Positions 25,847 to 35,631 are shown, counted from the first letter of the stretch. The stretch: 64,000 bases of DNA from Peribacillus sp. FSL P2-0133 (GCF_037975445.1 NZ_CP150254.1:4276001-4340000), one strand, 5' to 3'. Numbers and translations: made by a program. The notes: generated by a model not told the origin, from the letters alone.

Positions 25847-27430
25847 TCAATTGTTAAGGAGTGCTTCTTCCCTTTTGCGTAAATCTACCCGTTTGATTTT
25901 ACCTGATGTCGTTTTGGGCAGCTCTTCTAAAAATTCGATTTTCCTTGGATATTTATATGGGGCAGTCAATTCTTTCACGTGCGATTGGAGCGTCTGGATC
26001 AAGCCTTGACTGTTCGGATCGATATCCTCCATCAGAACTACATATGCCTTGACCACATTTCCCCTTATTTCATCAGGGCTTGCGATAACGGCACACTCTT
26101 TAACAAATGGATGCTTAACAAGTGCATCTTCCACTTCAAACGGTCCAATCGTATATCCCGAGCTGATGATGATATCATCAGAACGACCCTCAAACCAGAA
26201 ATAACCATCTTCATCCTTTTTCGCTTGGTCGCCGGTGATATAATAGTCCCCGCGGAATTGCTGCGATGTCCGCTCGGGATCTTTAAAATATTCTTTAAAG
26301 AGAGCAGGTGTATCTACATGTACGGCAATATCCCCCACTATGCCAGGAGAACAAGGTTTACCGGAATCATCAATGATTTCCACATGGTTGCCCGGAGTCG
26401 GTTTGCCCATGGAGCCCAATTTAATTTCCATGCCTTTCGTTACACCTACCAGCAGGGTATTTTCGGTCTGACCATATCCATCACGCACTTCAATATTGAA
26501 ATGGTTTTTAAAGACCTCGAACACTTTTTGATTTAAAGGCTCTCCCGCTGATACAGCACTATGAAGATGGGATAAATCATAGTCATCAAGGTTATCTGCC
26601 TTTGCCATCAATCGATACTCGGTCGGTGTGCAGCATAATGCATTCACTTTGTAGTCCTGGAGCAGCTGAAGATATTTTTTCGCCTCGAACTTCCCATGAT
26701 AGGCAAGACCGGCCGCTCCCGTTCCCAGAACCGCCAGGAAAGGACTCCAGATCCACTTTTGCCACCCTGGGCCTGCAGTTGCCCAAACCACATCCGTTTC
26801 GCTGATGCCGAGCCAGTTTGCTGCAGACGTTTTCAAATGTGCATAAGCCCATCCATGTGTATGGACGACCCCTTTTGGATTTCCTGTCGTTCCGGAAGTA
26901 TACGATAAGAACGCCATATCCTCACTCTTCGTGTCGGCCATAGTCAGCTGATCTGATTCCTCATCGGCAAGCTCATTCAAATCCAGCCAATTTTCGATTC
27001 GTTTTCCGATTGAAAATTTCAGGAGACTTTCCGCCCCTTCTATTTCATTCAATTCATGAGTATATTCATGATAACTGATGATTCCTTTGACATCACCATG
27101 GTTGACTCGATACTGCAAGTCCTTCGCACGAAGCATTTCGGAACAAGGTATGACAATCATGCCAATTTTCAATGCGGCTAAATACACTTGATAAGCTTCC
27201 ACCAAACGAGGGATTATGATAAGGACCGTATCACCTTTACCCAGTCCTTTTTTCTTGAAGGCATTTCCGATTTTATTTGCACTTTTTAATAAATTCTCAT
27301 ATGTAAGTTGTTTTTTATCCCCGGTTTCATTCTCCCAGAGGACGGCAACTTTTTCTGGATCTTTTGCAAAACGTTCCATTTCACTCACTAAGTTGTAATG
27401 TTCCGGAGCCAATAAGTCTTCACGCTTCAT
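25847..27430 (-). CDS. ytcI: Acyl-CoA synthetase (AMP-forming), YtcI/MbcS-like
   Basis: 527 aa from ATG 27430 (MKREDLLAPEHYN), chosen for GGAGGGG upstream. ANL-superfamily ligase: P-loop LSYTSGTTGNPKGVVH (about 173-188), DGYGQTE, YITGDQA, and the acetylatable lysine in TTSGKIKR near 515. Close to medium/branched-chain acyl-CoA synthetases. Substrate chain length cannot be told from sequence. The lysine motif makes it a plausible AcuA target like AcsA. Confidence 0.9.
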   Translation of the reverse strand: MKREDLLAPEHYNLVSEMERFAKDPEKVAVLWENETGDKKQLTYENLLKSANKIGNAFKKKGLGKGDTVLIIIPRLVEAYQVYLAALKIGMIVIPCSEMLRAKDLQYRVNHGDVKGIISYHEYTHELNEIEGAESLLKFSIGKRIENWLDLNELADEESDQLTMADTKSEDMAFLSYTSGTTGNPKGVVHTHGWAYAHLKTSAANWLGISETDVVWATAGPGWQKWIWSPFLAVLGTGAAGLAYHGKFEAKKYLQLLQDYKVNALCCTPTEYRLMAKADNLDDYDLSHLHSAVSAGEPLNQKVFEVFKNHFNIEVRDGYGQTENTLLVGVTKGMEIKLGSMGKPTPGNHVEIIDDSGKPCSPGIVGDIAVHVDTPALFKEYFKDPERTSQQFRGDYYITGDQAKKDEDGYFWFEGRSDDIIISSGYTIGPFEVEDALVKHPFVKECAVIASPDEIRGNVVKAYVVLMEDIDPNSQGLIQTLQSHVKELTAPYKYPRKIEFLEELPKTTSGKIKRVDLRKREEALLNN

Positions 27431-27518
27431 ATTCTTCCCCTCCAATTATGAACTCTTAGTACCTACTCATTATACAAGATACTTCTCTAATATTTCTATT
27501 TATTTTTACAAATAAATA

Positions 27519-27548
27519 AAGAGAGCGGGTGTTAGAACCCGCTCTCTG
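27519..27548 (-). terminator. sspA terminator
   Basis: AGAGAGCGGGT/ACCCGCTCTCT perfect stem with T-rich tail on the minus strand. Confidence 0.88.
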
Positions 27549-27565
27549 TAGCCATGTTTATTAAA

Positions 27566-27772
27566 TTATCTGTTGAATCCTCCGCCTAATTGTTGTTCAG
27601 CCATTTGAACAAGGCGTTTTGTGATTTCTCCACCAACTGAACCGTTAGCGCGAGATGTTGTGTCGGCACCAAGTTGTACGCCGAATTCTGTAGCGATTTC
27701 ATATTTCATTTGTTGTAGAGCTTGTTCCACTCCAGGTACCAATAATTCGTTTGAGCTGTTGTTGTTTGCCAT
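27566..27772 (-). CDS. sspA: Alpha/beta-type small acid-soluble spore protein
   Basis: 68 aa DNA-coating protein of the forespore. Contains the germination-protease recognition stretch ([11 protein letters not shown], cut near Glu-Phe) and the conserved C-terminal [20 protein letters not shown]-binding helix. AAGGAGGTG ribosome site. Single gene with its own sigma-G-like promoter and terminator. Confidence 0.96.
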   Translation of the reverse strand: MANNNSSNELLVPGVEQALQQMKYEIATEFGVQLGADTTSRANGSVGGEITKRLVQMAEQQLGGGFNR

Positions 27773-27796
27773 GTGTTTTTCACCTCCTTGTGATTA

Positions 27797-27826
27797 TAGA
27801 GTGTGTTAAAACACATGGCTTCATTC
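27797..27826 (-). promoter_or_regulatory. Sigma-G-type promoter of sspA
   Basis: -35 GAATG (27822-27826) and -10 CACTCTA (27797-27803) with an 18-base spacer, close to the GNATR / CATNMTA consensus, 25 bases before the sspA start. Confidence 0.6.
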
Positions 27827-27854
27827 GTTCAATTTTATTGGTAATTACAGGATA

Positions 27855-29066
27855 TTAAAATAAGTCTTCCATCGCTTCTTCCTTATCGAAAGTCTGACCA
27901 GGTTTAACCGTTAATATTTCTGTTTCGGAGACCGCTTTTTCAATCAAGGATTCAAAGTCGACGAAGCTTTCATAGTAATTGACTTTTTCACGTTTCGGTT
28001 TCGTTTTTGGGCTTGCCGGCGTAAAGACCGTACAGCAATCCTCGTACGGCAGATTGGATATTTCAAAAGTATCAAGTTCTCTTGCAATTTTGATGATTTC
28101 TGTCTTATCCATGGTAATCAGCGGACGCAGGATCGGTGTATTCGTCACCTCATTGATGGCAAACATGCTGCTCATCGTCTGGCTCGCAACCTGTCCAAGG
28201 CTTTCACCGGTAATCAGTGCCATGGCTTCTTCCTTTTCACGGATTCGATCGGCGACCCGCATCATTAAACGCCGGGTTGTAGTCATTGAGTAGTTTTCCG
28301 GGATTTGTTTTTGAATCAATAATTGGATTTCCGTAAATGGAACGATATGCACTTTCATGCTTCCACTTATTTCTGCAAGCTTGCCTGCCAAATCAATGAC
28401 CTTTTGACGTGAACGTTCGCTTGTGAACGGCGGGCTGTAAAAATGGATTGCTTCCACGTCCAATCCCCGTTTCATCGAAAGGAATCCCGCAACAGGGCTA
28501 TCAATCCCGCCTGAAAGCATCAGCATCGCCTTCCCGCTTGAACCGAATGGAAGACCGCCTGCCCCCTGGATGATTTCACCTGTCAAATACACGGCTTCGC
28601 GTCTCACTTCCACTAGCAGGTTCAAATCAGGGTTCTTTACATCCACTTTTAAATCTTCTGTATTTCGAAGTAAATGCCCGCCAATTGCCCTGTTAATTTC
28701 ATCGGTATTATATGGAAAATCCTTATCCGCGCGTTTTGTCGTGATTTTGAACGTGTTCACCTCTTCAAGAGTATGATTAAGATAATACAATGCTGCCGTT
28801 TTCATCACTTCAAGATCACGCTCTATTTTTATTGCAGGGCTTAATGACTGAATTCCAAAAATGCCTTTCAACCGCTCAATGACAGGCTTATGGTCCGCAC
28901 CGTTCAAGAGAACGTACATCCGCTCCCGGTTGGCAGTAAGCACTACACCTTCTATATCTTTTAAACTCCAGCGGATATGTGCCTTCATTTTGTCTACAAA
29001 GCCTTTACGGTTTCTTTTTTTCGTGGAGATTTCTCCATAGCGGATAATTATATGATCAAATTTCAT
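27855..29066 (-). CDS. thiI: tRNA 4-thiouridine synthase ThiI
   Basis: 403 aa. Adds sulfur to U8 of tRNA. Ferredoxin-like and THUMP domain (about 1-165), then the PP-loop ATPase with MLMLSGGIDSPVAGF (about 182-196). No rhodanese domain follows; the chain ends at the size of the short Bacillus form, so the sulfur must come from the partner desulfurase. That partner gene is just upstream and overlaps it by 4 bases. Confidence 0.95.
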   Translation of the reverse strand: MKFDHIIIRYGEISTKKRNRKGFVDKMKAHIRWSLKDIEGVVLTANRERMYVLLNGADHKPVIERLKGIFGIQSLSPAIKIERDLEVMKTAALYYLNHTLEEVNTFKITTKRADKDFPYNTDEINRAIGGHLLRNTEDLKVDVKNPDLNLLVEVRREAVYLTGEIIQGAGGLPFGSSGKAMLMLSGGIDSPVAGFLSMKRGLDVEAIHFYSPPFTSERSRQKVIDLAGKLAEISGSMKVHIVPFTEIQLLIQKQIPENYSMTTTRRLMMRVADRIREKEEAMALITGESLGQVASQTMSSMFAINEVTNTPILRPLITMDKTEIIKIARELDTFEISNLPYEDCCTVFTPASPKTKPKREKVNYYESFVDFESLIEKAVSETEILTVKPGQTFDKEEAMEDLF

Positions 29067-30211
29067 TTTGCAACCCTCATTATTTTTTCTAAATTAGCGA
29101 CTATTTTCTGTATCGCCGCCAGAACATGCTTTGCTTCTTCCATTTCATTGCTATAGGTAGTACTGATTCGGATGACGCTTTCGGAACGGGCTGAATTATG
29201 GAACATCGCATCCACCGTTTTGCTTACCGTTCTTTTTTTCGAAGAACAGGCACTGGTCGTCGAAACATATATTCCTTCCGATTCAAGTGCATGCAGCAAT
29301 ACCTCGGATTTAAGCCCCGGAACGGAAAAATTCATAATATGGGGTGCACCCTTTTCAGGACTGTTAACCATTACTCCGTCCATTTCCTTCAAGCCTTTAT
29401 ATAAATAAGTTTTGATTTGCTGCAGCTTATCATGATACAGCAATTGATTGTTCATACTAATACGCAAAGCCTTCGATAGGGCGACGATTCCCGCAACATT
29501 TTCGGTGCCGCTCCTGATTTTCGTTTCTTGATTGCCACCATGGAAAAGCGGATCGACCCGAACGCCTTCACGAACATAAAGGATGCCCGTCCCCTTCAAG
29601 CCGTGAACCTTGTGGCCGGAAATTGTACATAAATCCACATTGGCTTCACGCAATGATAACGAAACTTTGCCTGTTCCCTGTACATTATCGACATGAAAGA
29701 GCACGTTTGGGTATTTTTTTAACAATTTGCCAATTTCAGCAATCGGCTGTATCGAGCCAACTTCATTATTAACATGCATGACGGAAACCAAAATGGTATC
29801 TTCCCTCAATGCTTCCTTAAGATCCATTACATCAATTTGCCCAAATTCGTTAACGGGAAGATATGTGATCTCAAAGCCCATTTTCGTCAATGATTGGCAT
29901 GCATCTTCTACAGATGGATGTTCAATCGCTGTCGTGATTATGTGTTTGCCGCGATTTCCCTGAGAGTGGGCGGCCCCTTTGATGGCAAGATTATTTCCTT
30001 CCGTCCCCCCGGAAGTGAAATATATTTCCGAACTCTTCACCTTTAATAAATCAGCGATTTGCTTTCTTGCAGCGGAAAGCAGTTTTTCGGATTGCACCCC
30101 AAGTCCATGAAGCGAAGAGGGGTTTCCGAAATAGTCCGAAGCAACCTTCATGAATGATTCGATTACTTCGGGATATGGTTTTGTTGTTGCACTATTATCA
30201 AAATAAATCAT
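29063..30211 (-). CDS. Cysteine desulfurase (IscS/NifS-like, NifZ type) dedicated to ThiI
   Basis: 382 aa from ATG 30211 (MIYFDNSATT), with GGAAGGTG upstream. PLP enzyme: the lysine is in TISGHKVHG (near 200) and the active cysteine in STTSACSSKK (near 325). It supplies persulfide sulfur to ThiI, whose start codon overlaps its stop. Equivalent to B. subtilis NifZ (YtbI). The branched-chain amino-acid carrier braB that follows in B. subtilis is absent here. Confidence 0.92.
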   Translation of the reverse strand: MIYFDNSATTKPYPEVIESFMKVASDYFGNPSSLHGLGVQSEKLLSAARKQIADLLKVKSSEIYFTSGGTEGNNLAIKGAAHSQGNRGKHIITTAIEHPSVEDACQSLTKMGFEITYLPVNEFGQIDVMDLKEALREDTILVSVMHVNNEVGSIQPIAEIGKLLKKYPNVLFHVDNVQGTGKVSLSLREANVDLCTISGHKVHGLKGTGILYVREGVRVDPLFHGGNQETKIRSGTENVAGIVALSKALRISMNNQLLYHDKLQQIKTYLYKGLKEMDGVMVNSPEKGAPHIMNFSVPGLKSEVLLHALESEGIYVSTTSACSSKKRTVSKTVDAMFHNSARSESVIRISTTYSNEMEEAKHVLAAIQKIVANLEKIMRVAK

Positions 30212-30419
30212 GGGTTCACCTTCCATGTTTTTGTATCTATGATGGTCACTCTACTAAATATAAGTTTCAATGTTGCTGTTGCAACTTCTAATATTAACAT
30301 AATTGAATTTGAAAGAGAATGTAAAACACTGGTCCACTGAATGATAGGAGACCTGCTTCTTTTTATTCCTGCAGAATGATTTAACTTCCCGCCTAGTCTA
30401 TTCAGGGTCCTGTAAAAGA

Positions 30420-30443
30420 AAAAAACCCGCCATGGCGGGTTTT
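30420..30443 (-). terminator. ezrA terminator
   Basis: AACCCGCC/GGCGGGTT stem with flanking T run on the minus strand, touching the ezrA stop codon. Confidence 0.85.
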
Positions 30444-32138
30444 TTAGGAAAGGACTTCTTCTATGTTCGCCCCGATTTTTTGTAAACTGCCTGGGTCGAC
30501 CTTTTCTATGGCCGTGGCTGCCGTTTCCAATGCGGCTTGATATTCGTAGCTTCGGAATTTGGCCTCCGCCTCCCTAAGGCTCTCGGCAACCATATCGTGA
30601 CTGCTTCGATAGCGATTTCCGAATTGGATCACCTTTTCGGCCAAATACATATGTTCGATCAATTCATTGGCTTTTTCGTGGACCCTATTCACCTGTTGAA
30701 CCGCCTTTTCCAAATAAATATAAACAGAGGCCATGTCAAGCGGCTTTTCTTCAAGTTTCCCCTGAACGTCATCCATGCTTTCTTTGGCGTCCTGAAGCAC
30801 CACTTTATACTCTTCTGGGAGACCTGGAATATTGCTTTTTGTAATTAAACGTCCAGTATCGACCATTTTGCGTTTCAATTCGGCCAATGCATCCCTGGCA
30901 TCCATTTCATCTTTTCGTAAAGCCTGTAATTTAAGGGTAAAGTCTTTCTGATTTTCCTGTAATTCCTTCAACTGTGCCGCCAGCCCCTGCATCTCTTCAC
31001 TGATAAGGGAGCTTGCCATCACATTATCCTCCATTTTCAAGACGAGCAATTGATGGCGTTTCGAAATCTGGGCAATCTGCTTTTCCATTTTCCGTTGTGC
31101 ATCGAGCTCATTTTCCGTCAAATGATATGTGTGTTGAACATGTATGGTTTCAACTTTAAGTTTATCGTTTTCATATTCAAGGTCACTTAACGTTTTTCTG
31201 AGAACTTCATCATTTTTCAAGATATACTGTTTTGAAAGTACTTCTTTTTCCAAAAGGTCATACAGCACTTCAATGCTTTCGCGCATTTCCTTAATGCCCT
31301 TTTCCACGGCTTCCGTTTCGGCATTCTCCAATTGTGTTTTATATAGTTCCAGTTCTTCCTCAAGCCGTGATATTTCCTGCTCGAATTGGATATGGCTCAA
31401 CAGATAACCTTGCCCTGACATCTCCTCATAACCATCCTTCAATTCATGAAGCTGGGAATGCAGCTCTGATTGGCTATCTACCAATAATTTTGGGAGCATT
31501 TCCATTTTAACTGACAGAAGCGCCAATTTTTCCTTAATGGATAGAACAAGCTCCCTCGCATTCAAATAATTGCCGTTCACGGTCTCTTCTTCATACTTCT
31601 GGAGGATTTGCACTACTTCATCCAAGGAATTTTCCAGCTTATCAGCCGCTTTCCCATAATTATGCCTGTGAGCAAGCAGGGATTTCTTCAATTGACGGTA
31701 GGATTCTTTGATATCCTCAATTTCCAATCGATTCTTTTCCTCACTGCCTACGAGTTCATTCAGTTCGTATAAGATCTTTTTGATCATTTCTTCGATTTCA
31801 TTCAGCTTGACTGTAATTTTGCGCTGTACCTCTTTTGATCGGCTGAAACGGTATTTATCGACGAATTCCTCGGCATCGAATAAAAGCTCTTCGACTTCGG
31901 GCATATGATCCGTAATGATGGCGTCCCATTCAATGCGCCAGTTTTCGAACATTTCCTCTGTTTCACCTGTCATGTTCAATTGTTTGACTTTAGAAAGCTC
32001 TTCCAGCACGGGGCGGTGCATGATGCTTATTTTCCAGGATTCCAGTCGATCGATTTCTTTAAAATATTTCTTTTTGAAAAAATAACCCCAAATGATGAAA
32101 ATCAAAATTAATACAATTACCCCAATTATGTAATCCAT
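30444..32138 (-). CDS. ezrA: Septation ring formation regulator EzrA
   Basis: 564 aa. One N-terminal membrane helix (about 3-21, IIGVIVLILIFIIWGYFF) followed by long coiled-coil arms to the C-terminus. Negatively regulates FtsZ ring assembly and couples it to wall synthesis. Length matches the B. subtilis protein. Single gene with its own terminator. Confidence 0.97.
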   Translation of the reverse strand: MDYIIGVIVLILIFIIWGYFFKKKYFKEIDRLESWKISIMHRPVLEELSKVKQLNMTGETEEMFENWRIEWDAIITDHMPEVEELLFDAEEFVDKYRFSRSKEVQRKITVKLNEIEEMIKKILYELNELVGSEEKNRLEIEDIKESYRQLKKSLLAHRHNYGKAADKLENSLDEVVQILQKYEEETVNGNYLNARELVLSIKEKLALLSVKMEMLPKLLVDSQSELHSQLHELKDGYEEMSGQGYLLSHIQFEQEISRLEEELELYKTQLENAETEAVEKGIKEMRESIEVLYDLLEKEVLSKQYILKNDEVLRKTLSDLEYENDKLKVETIHVQHTYHLTENELDAQRKMEKQIAQISKRHQLLVLKMEDNVMASSLISEEMQGLAAQLKELQENQKDFTLKLQALRKDEMDARDALAELKRKMVDTGRLITKSNIPGLPEEYKVVLQDAKESMDDVQGKLEEKPLDMASVYIYLEKAVQQVNRVHEKANELIEHMYLAEKVIQFGNRYRSSHDMVAESLREAEAKFRSYEYQAALETAATAIEKVDPGSLQKIGANIEEVLS

Positions 32139-32304
32139 GGTAAGCCCCCTGTTCTAGTCCTTACAGTCTTGCTCGTTTATATCAATTTTAAAAATGTTAA
32201 ATTTAATGCTTTTATGATACCATGTTAGCAATAATTTTTGACGAGAAAAATGATTTTTTTGTAGAAAATTGCTACAAATACCTGTTTTTTGGGAGGGAAG
32301 AACC

Positions 32305-33108
32305 ATGAAAGCTGACGGTCATGTGCACACTCCGTTTTGCCCACACGGCTCTACGGATAAATTCGATGAATATATTACGCGGGGAATCGAGCTAGGATTA
32401 AAGGAAATCACATTTACGGAACATGCTCCATTGCCACGAAATTTTCAAGATCCTACCCCTGAAAAAGACAGCGGCATGGACGCTGCCCTGCTCCTGGATT
32501 ACTTTCAAGAGCTCCGCGTACTGAAAGAACGCTATAAAGACAAAATCCTGATCAAAACAGGCCTCGAGGTTGACTTTATAGAGGGGTATGAAAATGAAAC
32601 AAAAGCATTCCTCGACGAAATCGGAGAATTCCTTGATGATAGTATACTTTCCGTCCACTTCATCAAGCATCAAAACAGTTGGCATTGCATCGATTTCAGC
32701 GATAATGGTTTTGGTGAGATTGCCAATGAACTAGGTTCAGTGGATTCGGTTTATACCAAATATTACGATACACTGGAAAAATCAATTGAAGCTGATTTAG
32801 GCATATATAAACCAAAACGGATCGGGCACATTACGCTTGTCCATAAATTCCAGCATCGATATCCGCCGGCATCAAGTTTTGACGAGCGGGTTTACAAGGT
32901 TCTCGACATGATCAAGGATCAAAGGTATGAACTAGATTATAATGGAGCCGGGCTTGTAAAGCCGCTATGCGGTGAGCCCTATCCTCCTGAACGATTTGCA
33001 AAACGTGCTTTAGATCTCGGAATTCCGCTTATTTACGGTTCCGATGCCCATCAGGCTAAAGATTTGGGTCAGGGCCATCAGGCACTGATTGCAGGTTTTA
33101 AAGGGTAA
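32305..33108 (+). CDS. hisJ: Histidinol-phosphatase, PHP family
   Basis: 267 aa from ATG 32305 (MKADGHVHTPFCPHG), chosen for GGGAGGG upstream; an upstream ATG at 32269 lacks one. PHP-fold phosphatase of histidine synthesis. Metal-binding residues in DGHVHTPFCPHG, FTEHAPLP, GLEVDF, SVHFIKH and GSDAHQA. Divergent from ezrA. Its stop is one base from that of the convergent refZ. Confidence 0.94.
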   Translation: MKADGHVHTPFCPHGSTDKFDEYITRGIELGLKEITFTEHAPLPRNFQDPTPEKDSGMDAALLLDYFQELRVLKERYKDKILIKTGLEVDFIEGYENETKAFLDEIGEFLDDSILSVHFIKHQNSWHCIDFSDNGFGEIANELGSVDSVYTKYYDTLEKSIEADLGIYKPKRIGHITLVHKFQHRYPPASSFDERVYKVLDMIKDQRYELDYNGAGLVKPLCGEPYPPERFAKRALDLGIPLIYGSDAHQAKDLGQGHQALIAGFKG

Positions 33109-33109
33109 C

Positions 33110-33766
33110 TCATGTAAACACTTCAGGCCGGCCGGCTAACAGTGGCTGTAAGTCTTCGGCAATGAAAAGGGTATCTTGCAGAAAACGTCCGACTTCATTG
33201 GCATAAATATTCGTGTAATAGGCTTCCTGCGGGAAGACATGAAGCACATCCATCGCATAATGGGTATGCAGGACAGGGGCCGTCAATAATCCCTTCAACT
33301 GCAGCATATACATGGGAACGGAGACCTGCTGGAAACTCCTGCTCTTGATTCCTTGTTCCAAAATATATTGAAAATAAGACTTTTCCTTAGTAAAATAAGT
33401 CGAATGAATTTCGCGGTTTAAATTGGAATCGAGTGAAGATTCCCCATATATGAACCGTGCAGCAAGGAAGTTTTCCCTCTGGAAAGCAAGAATATCCTTT
33501 ACAAGATTCATCAAGCAATGCTGCGGGCCTTTAAGTTCGAGCAATGTCATGTTCTTATCAAGGACCAGGATATACTCTTCTAAATAGGAAATGAAACAGA
33601 ATTCCAGCAACCCCTGTTTATTCTTGAAATAGTAGGCAATATTTGCAGCGTTCACTTTCGCTTTATTCGCAATATCCCGTATGGATGTAGCATGATAGCC
33701 TTTTAAATGAAATAAATGCAATGCGGCTTCCACAATGGCTTGTTTCGTTGGCGTCTGGCGATTCAT
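33110..33766 (-). CDS. refZ: TetR-family regulator RefZ (YttP)
   Basis: 218 aa. N-terminal TetR helix-turn-helix (about 10-55: AIVEAALHLFHLKGYHATSIRDIANKAKVNAANIAYYF). In B. subtilis RefZ binds motifs near oriC and slows FtsZ assembly at sporulation. None of those motifs was looked for with certainty here. Convergent with hisJ, divergent from ytsP, as in B. subtilis. Confidence 0.9.
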   Translation of the reverse strand: MNRQTPTKQAIVEAALHLFHLKGYHATSIRDIANKAKVNAANIAYYFKNKQGLLEFCFISYLEEYILVLDKNMTLLELKGPQHCLMNLVKDILAFQRENFLAARFIYGESSLDSNLNREIHSTYFTKEKSYFQYILEQGIKSRSFQQVSVPMYMLQLKGLLTAPVLHTHYAMDVLHVFPQEAYYTNIYANEVGRFLQDTLFIAEDLQPLLAGRPEVFT

Positions 33767-33920
33767 TCAGGCAATCCCTCGCTTTCTTTGAGACAAGTCT
33801 TGTGGACTACTTCTTCACGGAAGAGCCTGAATCCTTTAGTAAGTTCTCGACAATTTCCCAACAATAAAGCATCATGATTAGATAGTGCTGTAAAAATATG
33901 CGGAAGACAGGTGAACGCTT

Positions 33921-34400
33921 TTGTTTAATGTCGAAATGTATCAAGGAAAAAAAGAAAAAAACTATGAACTGGTCCAAAAACAACTACTTGCATTAATCGA
34001 AGATGAAACGAACCAAATAGCCAATTTAAGCAATGCGGCAGCTTTACTTAATCTTTTTCTCGATGAGATTAACTGGGTAGGCTTTTATTTATATGAAGAA
34101 GGCCAATTAATTCTAGGACCCTTTCAAGGTCTTCCAGCCTGTGTCCGCATCCCAATGGGCAAGGGCGTATGCGGGACTTCAGCGGCAACTGAAAAAACCC
34201 TGCGCGTAGAGGATGTCCACCAATTCCCTGGACATATCGCCTGCGATGCGGCATCAAGATCTGAAATTGTCATACCGCTCATGAAGGATGGCAAATTGCT
34301 CGGTGTCCTCGATATCGACAGCCCGATAACGGACCGTTTTGACGAAATGGATCAGCAAGGACTGGAGAAGTTCGCTGAAATCCTTTCCAATCATCTATAA
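33921..34400 (+). CDS. ytsP: GAF-domain free methionine-(R)-sulfoxide reductase, YtsP
   Basis: 159 aa. Reduces free Met-R-O. The start is TTG at 33921: AGGTGAA is 5 bases upstream and the resulting MFNVE matches MFHVE of B. subtilis YtsP. Single GAF domain with the fRMsr cysteines in QGLPACVRIPMGKGVCGTS and FPGHIACDA. Followed by a strong terminator and then by a fragment of the GGDEF gene that adjoins it in B. subtilis. Confidence 0.92.
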   Translation: MFNVEMYQGKKEKNYELVQKQLLALIEDETNQIANLSNAAALLNLFLDEINWVGFYLYEEGQLILGPFQGLPACVRIPMGKGVCGTSAATEKTLRVEDVHQFPGHIACDAASRSEIVIPLMKDGKLLGVLDIDSPITDRFDEMDQQGLEKFAEILSNHL

Positions 34401-34442
34401 TGGAAAAGGGAGCGGCAAACCTTGCCTGCTCCCTTTTCCATT
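34401..34442 (+). terminator. ytsP terminator
   Basis: TGGAAAAGGGAGC…GCTCCCTTTTCCA stem of 13 pairs, right behind ytsP. It also lies at the end of the minus-strand GGDEF remnant. Confidence 0.85.
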
Positions 34443-34590
34443 ACAGGACCCGTTGTACATGTACCCGGTCCTTTCCTGAACTTTTCGCAATATAAAACCC
34501 CTCATCGGCCCTTTTGACATTTTTAGCGAAGAATGAAACACACCCATGGCATAGGCACCCAAGAAATGTCTCAAACCATCCATAATTTTT
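34441..34590 (-). pseudogene. Remnant of a GGDEF diguanylate cyclase (dgcP/ytrP-like)
   Basis: On the minus strand the frame ending at TAA 34441-34443 reads VKRADEGFYIAKSSGKDRV, the unmistakable C-terminal helix of a GGDEF domain (usual form RADEALYIAKSSGRNRV). Upstream, a shifted frame keeps a worn MGV motif near 34545; the GGDEF active site, GAF part and start are gone. B. subtilis carries dgcP (ytrP) between ytsP and rpsD, the same neighbours as here, so this is what is left of it. Confidence 0.8.
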
Positions 34591-34712
34591 GGATTCATTA
34601 TTTCATAATGCTTACAATGAAAAAAAACACTCTATAAATTGCATTTTTTTAATATTTTGTATTTTCCTGCTGTGATTCTCTTTATCTATTCCTTAATAAA
34701 TCATAACTGTCC

Positions 34713-34741
34713 TTGACTCATTGAGCAGAATATTATACAAT
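34713..34741 (+). promoter_or_regulatory. rpsD promoter
   Basis: -35 TTGACT (34713-34718), 17-base spacer, -10 TACAAT (34736-34741); a strong sigma-A promoter about 190 bases before rpsD, leaving a long leader. Confidence 0.75.
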
Positions 34742-34769
34742 ACTCCTTGTGTAAAATATTGCAGCCTAT

Positions 34770-34900
34770 GTGACAGCCTTTATGTTCTCATTTTGTTCCT
34801 CAATTCAGAGGTGTATCTCGTAACTCTCTGCTGCTAGGGCGAAGGTACATGAAAACAAAATGGTCATGATCGTACATTCACACGGTTTTTATTTTACCAA
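34770..34900 (+). ncRNA. S4 autoregulatory leader of rpsD
   Basis: Structured 5' leader between promoter and rpsD. In Bacillus, S4 binds such a leader to repress its own gene. Complementary pieces such as TGTTCTCATTTTG and CAAAATGG are visible. Assigned mainly by position. Confidence 0.55.
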
Positions 34901-34930
34901 AATAAAAACATTTAAAGGAGGAGTCATCCT

Positions 34931-35533
34931 ATGGCTCGTTATACTGGCCCAAGCTGGAAACTATCCCGTCGTTTAGGAATTTCCCTAACAGGTACTGGTA
35001 AAGAATTAGAAAAACGCCCTTATGCTCCAGGACAACATGGTCCTAACCAACGCAGAAAAATTTCTGAATACGGAATGCAACTGCAAGAGAAACAAAAACT
35101 TCGTCACATGTACGGAATCACTGAACGTCAATTCCGTTCAATGTTCGACCGCGCTGGCAAACTTAAAGGTGTTCATGGTGAAAACTTCATGATTCTTCTT
35201 GAATCACGTCTTGACAACCTAGTTTACCGTCTTGGTTTAGCTCGTACACGTCGTCAAGCACGTCAACTTGTTAACCACGGTCACATCACTGTAGACGGAA
35301 GCCGCGTAGACATTCCATCTTACAAAGTGTCTCTTGGACAAACAATCTCAGTTCGTGAAAAATCACGCAACTTCTCAATCATCAAAGAATCAGTTGAAGC
35401 AACTAACTTCGTTCCTGATTTCCTTACTTTCGATGCTGAGAAATTAGAAGGTACTTTCACTCGTTTACCAGAACGTTCTGAATTGCCTGCTGAAATTAAC
35501 GAAGCTCTTATCGTTGAGTTCTACTCTCGTTAA
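34931..35533 (+). CDS. rpsD: 30S ribosomal protein S4
   Basis: 200 aa primary 16S rRNA-binding protein. Opens with [19 protein letters not shown]4 RNA-binding domain [27 protein letters not shown] (about 93-120). Codon use is strongly biased to preferred codons, unlike its neighbours, as expected for a ribosomal protein. AAAGGAGGAG ribosome site. Alone with its own promoter and terminator. Confidence 0.98.
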   Translation: MARYTGPSWKLSRRLGISLTGTGKELEKRPYAPGQHGPNQRRKISEYGMQLQEKQKLRHMYGITERQFRSMFDRAGKLKGVHGENFMILLESRLDNLVYRLGLARTRRQARQLVNHGHITVDGSRVDIPSYKVSLGQTISVREKSRNFSIIKESVEATNFVPDFLTFDAEKLEGTFTRLPERSELPAEINEALIVEFYSR

Positions 35534-35539
35534 TAACTT

Positions 35540-35574
35540 CAAAAAACCTCATCCTTGGATGGGGTTTTTTTTTG
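35540..35574 (+). terminator. rpsD terminator
   Basis: AACCTCATCC/GGATGGGGTT stem followed by a nine-base T run. Confidence 0.9.
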
Positions 35575-35596
35575 CACCTAAACACCCTTGCATGAC

Positions 35597-35625
35597 AAAG
35601 CCCGGCTGGGATTCAGCCGGGCTTT
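35597..35625 (-). terminator. tyrS terminator
   Basis: AAAGCCCGGCTG/CAGCCGGGCTTT perfect stem just past the tyrS stop. Confidence 0.85.
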
Positions 35626-35631
35626 GAACAA

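Noticed and set aside
34395-34598. 67-aa minus-strand ORF downstream of ytsP
   Set aside because: It is in the wrong frame over most of its length; the true signal is the GGDEF tail in the next frame, reported as a pseudogene.
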